8,952 nucleotides of DNA. Source: Candidatus Zhuqueibacterota bacterium 4484_87. Its GTDB lineage: Bacteria > Zhuqueibacterota > Zhuqueibacteria > Thermofontimicrobiales > Thermofontimicrobiaceae. Below, in pieces: positions 1-6,000 of the stretch. Location: contig NATN01000078.1 of NCBI GenBank assembly GCA_002085355.1, positions 1 through 8,952 on the forward strand, given 5' to 3'. The position numbers and the translations under genes are program-made. Numbering within the stretch: position 1 is the first letter of the stretch; each line of letters begins with the position of its first letter. Under the pieces are notes generated by a model. It was not told the DNA's origin, searched no databases, and saw only the letters and a program-made list of their open reading frames with translations.

Positions 1-3000
1 CTTCAGCGGGACAGCGAGCTTATCAGATTTAACTAGCACAATAAATCCGGGAGTGACCGGGAATTTTTCCAACGGGGTCTGGTCCGGAACCGTGACGATA
101 ACCCAAAGCCAGGCGTCAGATCGCATCACGGCGACAAGCGGCAGCAAAACCGGAACGTCCAATAATTTTGATGTCAATGCTGCGGCGTTGGATTATTTTG
201 AGATTAGTTCTGTTGGCAGCCCTCAGACAGCAGGCACGCCATTTTCTCTTACAATTTGGGCTCGCGATACTTACGGCAACTTGGTGGACTCCCATACAAC
301 TCCGGTAAATTTGTTTGACAACACGGGTACAATCTCGCCGGTAACAACAGGAAATTTCAGCAATGGCGTGTGGACAGGAAATGTGACTATTACAAAAAGC
401 CAAACGGATGTGAGAATCACTGCTTCTGGGAGTGGGAAACAGGGTGTTTCCAATTATTTCAATGTCGTTCCTGCTCCGTTGGAAAGATTTTCCGTTTCCA
501 CAATAGGCACGCAGGCAGCAGGCGAACCGTTTACGATCACAGTGACGGCCCTCGATTTTTACAGCAATCGGGTGACAGATTTCAGTGGTACCGTGGACAT
601 CACAGACCTGACCGGAACAATTTCTCCTACGGTGAGCGGGAGTTTTGATCAGGGACAGTGGAGTGGCGCGGTTACGATAACACAGGTAATGAGCAGCGAT
701 CGCATCACTGTAACGCGCACCAGCGGTGCTCAGACAGGGTCCTCGAATCTTTTTGACGTTGTCGCCGGCAATGTGGATCATTTTTTAATTTCAGCAATTT
801 CGTCGCCACAAACTGCCGGTTCGCCATTTTCCGTGACAATTACAGCTCAGGATGCAAACAATCAAACAGTTACGACTTTTACCGGAACGGTCAATTTGTA
901 TGATTTAACCGGTACACTTTCTCCCACTGTGACAGGGAATTTCTCCAATGGCATCTGGACAGGGGATCTCACAATTACGAAATCATTTTCCGCAAACAAG
1001 GTATCCGTTGCCGGCGCAGGAAAAGCGGGTGAGTCCAATGCCTTTGACGTGCAATCTGCCGGATTGGATCATTTTACTTTCGGAACAATTACCAGCCCTC
1101 AAACGGCAGGCGTATCTTTTTCTGTTTCCATTGAAGCGCGCGATATTTATGAAAATATTGTGACCGGATTTTCAGGAAGCGCAAATTTAATTGATTTAAC
1201 TACCACAATAACGCCAACTGTGACAGGAAATTTTTCTTCGGGGACGTGGACTGGAAATATTGCTGTTACGCAGAGCATGGTTGATGATCAAATTACAGCG
1301 ACCCAGGGAGCGACGACAGGCGTGTCCAATAATTTCTCCATATCCCCGGCTGCGCTTGATCATTTTGAAATAGATGCAATCAGTACACAAACGACGAACG
1401 AGCCTTTTTCCCTCTCTGTTACTGCCAAAGATCAGTATGGCAATACAGCCACTCAGTTCGTCGGGAAAGTAACGATCACGGATTTGACGGGTACGATTTC
1501 TCCCGGATTGAGCGGGAGTTTTTCACAAGGCAAGTGGTCGGGAAGCGTAACCATTTCTCAAGCGTACACCAGCGATAGTGTTCACGTGGTCAACCAGGCC
1601 GGTGCAGAAGACGGCTATTCAAATGATTTTGATGTGGTCTCTTTGAATGTGGATCATTTTGCCATATCATCAATCGGAGATCAGACAGCGGGTACACAAT
1701 TTTCGGTGACGATTCGGGCGGAAGACGCTTCAAATAATTTGGTTACGGGATATTCGGGCACAGTTTCTTTGTCTGATTTAAGCGGGACGATTTCGCCGAC
1801 AAATAGTGGAAATTTTTCCAATGGTACCTGGGCTGGAAATGTGGTGGTCACGAAAAGTTATACCGGTGATAAAATTACCGCGACGGACGGTAACCACGTG
1901 GGCGTTTCAAACTCCTTCAATGTGTACCCTGCGGCGTTGGATCATTTTACTTTTCAAAATATCGATTCGCCGCAAACAGCCGGATCGGCTTTTTCAATTA
2001 CCATCACGGCAAAAGATGCTTATGAAAATACAGTGACAAGCCATACTGCGCCGGTGACTTTATCCGACAATACAGGTACGGTTTCGCCGGTGACTTCCGG
2101 GAATTTTAATTCCGGCGTTTGGACTGGAAATGTGACTATCACAAAATCCCAGACAGACGTGAGAATTACCGCTACTTACAGCGGCAAAGTGGGGCAATCC
2201 AACTATTTCAATGTTGACCCGGGAGCCTTGGCAAATTTTGACGTGTCAAACCTGGGTACGCAGGAGGCTGGTGTTGCTTTTTTGCTCACTGTAACAGCTC
2301 GGGATGCTCAGGCAAATGTGGTCGATGATTTTTCCGGGACTGTGGATTTGTCAGATTTGACCGGGACAATCGAACCGCAAGTGAGCAGCAATTTTATCAA
2401 TGGTATCTGGTCGGGAAATGTTTTGGTGCGACAAGCGGCTTCCAACGATGTGATTACTGTGACGCGAACAAGCGGATCCGAAACAGGCCAGTCGAATGCT
2501 TTTGACGTTATTTCCAGCCAGGTGGACACCTTTGTCATCAGTGCGATTTCATCTCCCCAGACTGCGGGAACTCAATTTACCATTACTATCACTGCCAAAG
2601 ATGCGGATTTGAATACTGTAACCAGTTTTTCCGGGACAGCGAACTTGTCCGATTTGAGCGGAACAATCTCACCACAAACGACGAGTAATTTTACAGGTGG
2701 CGTCTGGACAGGAACCGTTTCAGTTACAAAATCATATTCATTAAATCAAATTTTTGTGAACGCGCTGGGAGAATCGGGCGTTTCAGGCTACTTTGATGTG
2801 GATCCGAATTCGTTGGATCATTTCGACATTCAGTCAGTAAATTCTCCGCAAACCGCAGGGACGGCTTTCTCAATTAATATCGTCGCTCGGGATGCGTACG
2901 AGAATAAGATTACTTCGTTCACAAATGCGGCTGATTTATCAGATGACACAGGCACGCTTTCTCCAGTGACAACAGGGAATTTTTCTGCCGGAAGCTGGAC

Positions 3001-6000
3001 GGGCAATGTTACGATTACCAAAGCCCAAAATGATGTTCGAATCAGAGCAGCATACAATGGGAAGCAGGGCATTTCTAATTATTTTAATGTTAATCCGGGT
3101 GCTTTGGCAAGTTTTGATCTGAATCCGGTGAGCACTCAGCAGGCAGGAAAGTCATTTTTAATCACGGCAACTGCTCGTGATAATTTTTCCAATGTTGCTA
3201 CGCAATTTACCGGTACGGTGGATATTTCCGACAACTCCGGAACAATCGAGCCGCAAATCAGCAATAATTTTATCAGCGGCGTCTGGTCCGGCAATGTAAT
3301 GATTCGCCAGGCAAATAGTAACGATGTAATTACTGTGACCCGAACCAACGGAACCGAAACAGGCCAGTCAAATGCATTTGATGTTATTTCTTCGCAAGTC
3401 GATACTTTTATCATCAGTGCGATTAGTTCTCCAAAAACAGCCGGTGTTCCTTTTTCTGTCACCATTACTGCCAAAGATGCAGACCTGAACACGGTGACAA
3501 ATTTCAACGGAGTAGCTAATTTGTCAGATTTAAGCGGAACAATCTCTCCTCAAAGCACAGGAAATTTTGTAAGTGGTGTATGGACAGGGCAGGTGACAAT
3601 TACCGGTTACAGCGTTTCCGATAAAATCACGGTCACTGCTTTGGGTGAATCAGGCCAATCAAATTCTTTTAATGTCAATCCCAATTCATTGGATCATTTT
3701 GAATTGAGTGAGGTTGGTTCTCCTCAGGTTGCCGGCGCTTCTTTTTCGCTCACGATTACAGCCAAAGATGTTTACGGAAACACTGTGTTGTCCTTTGGCT
3801 CTTCAGTCAGTTTAACAGACAGCACCGGGACGCTTTCGCCGGCGACAACGGGAAATTTCAGCAGCGGCGCGTGGACGGGAAATGTCACGATCACTAAAAA
3901 GCAGAATGATGTGAGAATTACAGCGATTGGCAATGGAAAACAAGGTGTATCAAATTTTTTCAATGTTCAGTCCGGTGCACTGGATCATTTCCTTATCGGA
4001 ACAATTGATGATCAGTTTGCCGGCGTCCCGTTTTTGCTTTCTGTTTCTGCGATGGATTTATACGCCAATGTCGTTGATGCATTTTCAGGAACTGTGGACA
4101 TCTCCGATTTGTCAGGCAGTGTTTCACCGACCCGAAGCGGCAATTTTCAAAATGGACTTTGGTCGGGCAATGTTGTCGTCAGTCAAGCCCAAAATAACGA
4201 TCACATTTCTGTTGTGAAAACAAATGGGTCGGAATCGGGAACGTCGAACGTTTTCGATGTTGAAGCAGGAACGGTAGATCACTTTGAATTTTCAGTAATC
4301 GGTACCTCCCAGACAGCGGGCATGCCCATTTCTATCACGATTTCTGCAATCGACGGTACGGGAAATCTGGTGCCAAATTTTAACGGCACAGTCACGTTGA
4401 CAGATCTGACCGGTACAATTACACCGACAACCACAACAGCGTTTTCGAACGGAATCTGGAGTGGCACGGTTAAAATTACAAAAACATACTCTTACAATCG
4501 CATTTTTGCAACCGGCTCAGGGAAATCGGGCGAATCAAATTTGTTCAATGTTCTGCCAGGCGATTTGGACCATTTTTCCTTGTCGGAAATTTCTTCTCCG
4601 CAAATTGCCGGACAATCATTTTCGTTGACGATTACTGCTAAAGATTCTATGGAAAATACAGTGACGTCTTTCTTTTCGACTGTTTCACTGGCGGACAACA
4701 CCGGCACTCTCAACCCTTCTGCGACGACAAATTTTACTAACGGAGAATGGACGGGACCGATTACGATTACCAAAAAGAAGCAAAATGTGTACGTCAGGGC
4801 AACTCAATTGGGTAAGATGGGGCAGTCCAATTATTTTAACGTGAATGCGGCGCCTGTTTCTTATCTCAAAATTATGGATGCTGCCGGTGGCTCTGGAACA
4901 GAAATTGGGGCAACTTCTCTGACATCAAAAGACAAACTCACAATGTATGCTGCAGGGTTTGATGATTACGATAATTATTCCCATGATGTCTTTGCAACGT
5001 GGGGAGTGACTGGTACATTGGACCCGATTACTCCGAACACAGGTACCTCTGTTGTTTTCGAGCCAAAAACACCGCAGACAGAGGGAAAAATTTATGCAGA
5101 TTCTTCTGGAGTTGCCGGAGATTCCACCGGGACAATCTCTGTGGGTAGCGTCTCGTATGTGAAAATTCGCACTGCGCCGGACGGCGGAGGTGTCGAATTA
5201 GCAGATTTGACGATTAGCAGCGATGAAGAGATACAATTGTACAGCGCTGGCTACGATGATGGCGACAATTTTGTCGGCAATATCCCTGTGCAGTGGAGTT
5301 CGACCGGCGACTTGACACCAGCAGTGAGCGGCAGCGGAACATCAGTTTTGTTTCAGCCAACGCTAGCTCCAGCGAGTGGTAAGATCGTTGCGGATCATCT
5401 TTCCGCTGCGGATGATACGACCGGGTTAATTTCTGTAATTCCTGGCGCTCCGGTTGGCGTGATTTCTTTGACGGCGTCGCCTTCTGTCCTACCTGCTGAT
5501 GGCGTGAGCACTTCCGCCATTGAGTCAAATAATATTTTGGACAGCGACGGAAATCGTATTGCAGCCGGAACGCAATTTACTGTGAATGCAAACATGGGGT
5601 CAATTATTTCAACGGATGTAAATCCCGCGCTTGCTGGCAAGCAAGTCGCAGCAGATGATTCGGGAAAAATTAATTTCGTTTTTCAGGTGTCGGACACTGG
5701 CGGCACAGCCTTTATCAGTGTCAGCAGCGTCAATGGTAGTGCTTCCGGATACACATCGATTTTGATGAACAGCTTGCAAATAAAGAAAATTTTCAGTACC
5801 CTTGCCAATGTTTCGCAAGGACAAAACGCTGCGCCGGTAAGCATGCTGATTGAAAATTTAGGTTCCAAAACGATAACCAACATTACTGCCGGTTTGATTT
5901 TTACAGGCCCAGCGCCAGAGAATGAGAATCGAAACAGCGACTTTCCGCAGGTTATCAGAACAGATGGCGTGACCTCTATTTCCAGTTTGAGTTCACGCAC

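Larger units (their letters stand above)
2..4855 (+). repeat. Tandem Ig-like repeat array: 16 full copies plus one partial, ~97 residues each
   Basis: Copies begin at a [LV]-D-H-F-like motif at residues 63, 160, 258, 355, 452, 550, 646, 743, 841, 938, 1035, 1133, 1230, 1327, 1425 and 1522, so spacing is 96-98 residues. Each copy reads in order: the start motif, a Q-T-A-G-like turn (usually preceded by S-P in classes A and C), a beta-strand such as FSVTITAKD, a YGN- or DLN-like loop, a D-x-[TS]-G-T turn, S-P, G-N-F, an invariant W-[TSA]-G, a TITK-like strand, and a final G-x-S-N-x-F-[ND]-V strand. The pattern resembles Ig-like, Big_1/invasin or filamin-type beta-sandwiches; the exact family needs a profile search. 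Three classes repeat in A-B-C order. A is 97 residues, keeps WTG and usually has D-[NDS]-TGT. B is 98 residues, keeps WSG, and lacks the S-P before the Q-x-A-G turn. C is 96-97 residues with D-L-[TS]-G-T. Confidence 0.93.

Noticed and set aside
689..691. In-frame ATG as a possible internal start
   Set aside because: It falls within a strand of repeat R2 and has no convincing ribosome binding site; reading continues upstream to the window edge.
116..781. 221-residue open frame on the minus strand
   Set aside because: It lies wholly opposite the giant repeat frame, has a low-quality Cys/Arg/His-rich composition, and is explained by the codon pattern of repeats R1-R3.
271..3963. Several minus-strand frames with a recurring hydrophobic PCFPL/VIVTFPVH-like sequence (271-453, 2830-3072, 3772-3963)
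   Set aside because: They look like a repeated small membrane-protein family but are the reverse complement of the class A copies at the same place in each repeat.
188..4855. Regularly spaced repeats as a CRISPR array or satellite DNA
   Set aside because: The period is ~291 bp, codon-based, and the copies diverge mostly at synonymous or loop positions; they are protein domains, not short direct repeats with spacers.
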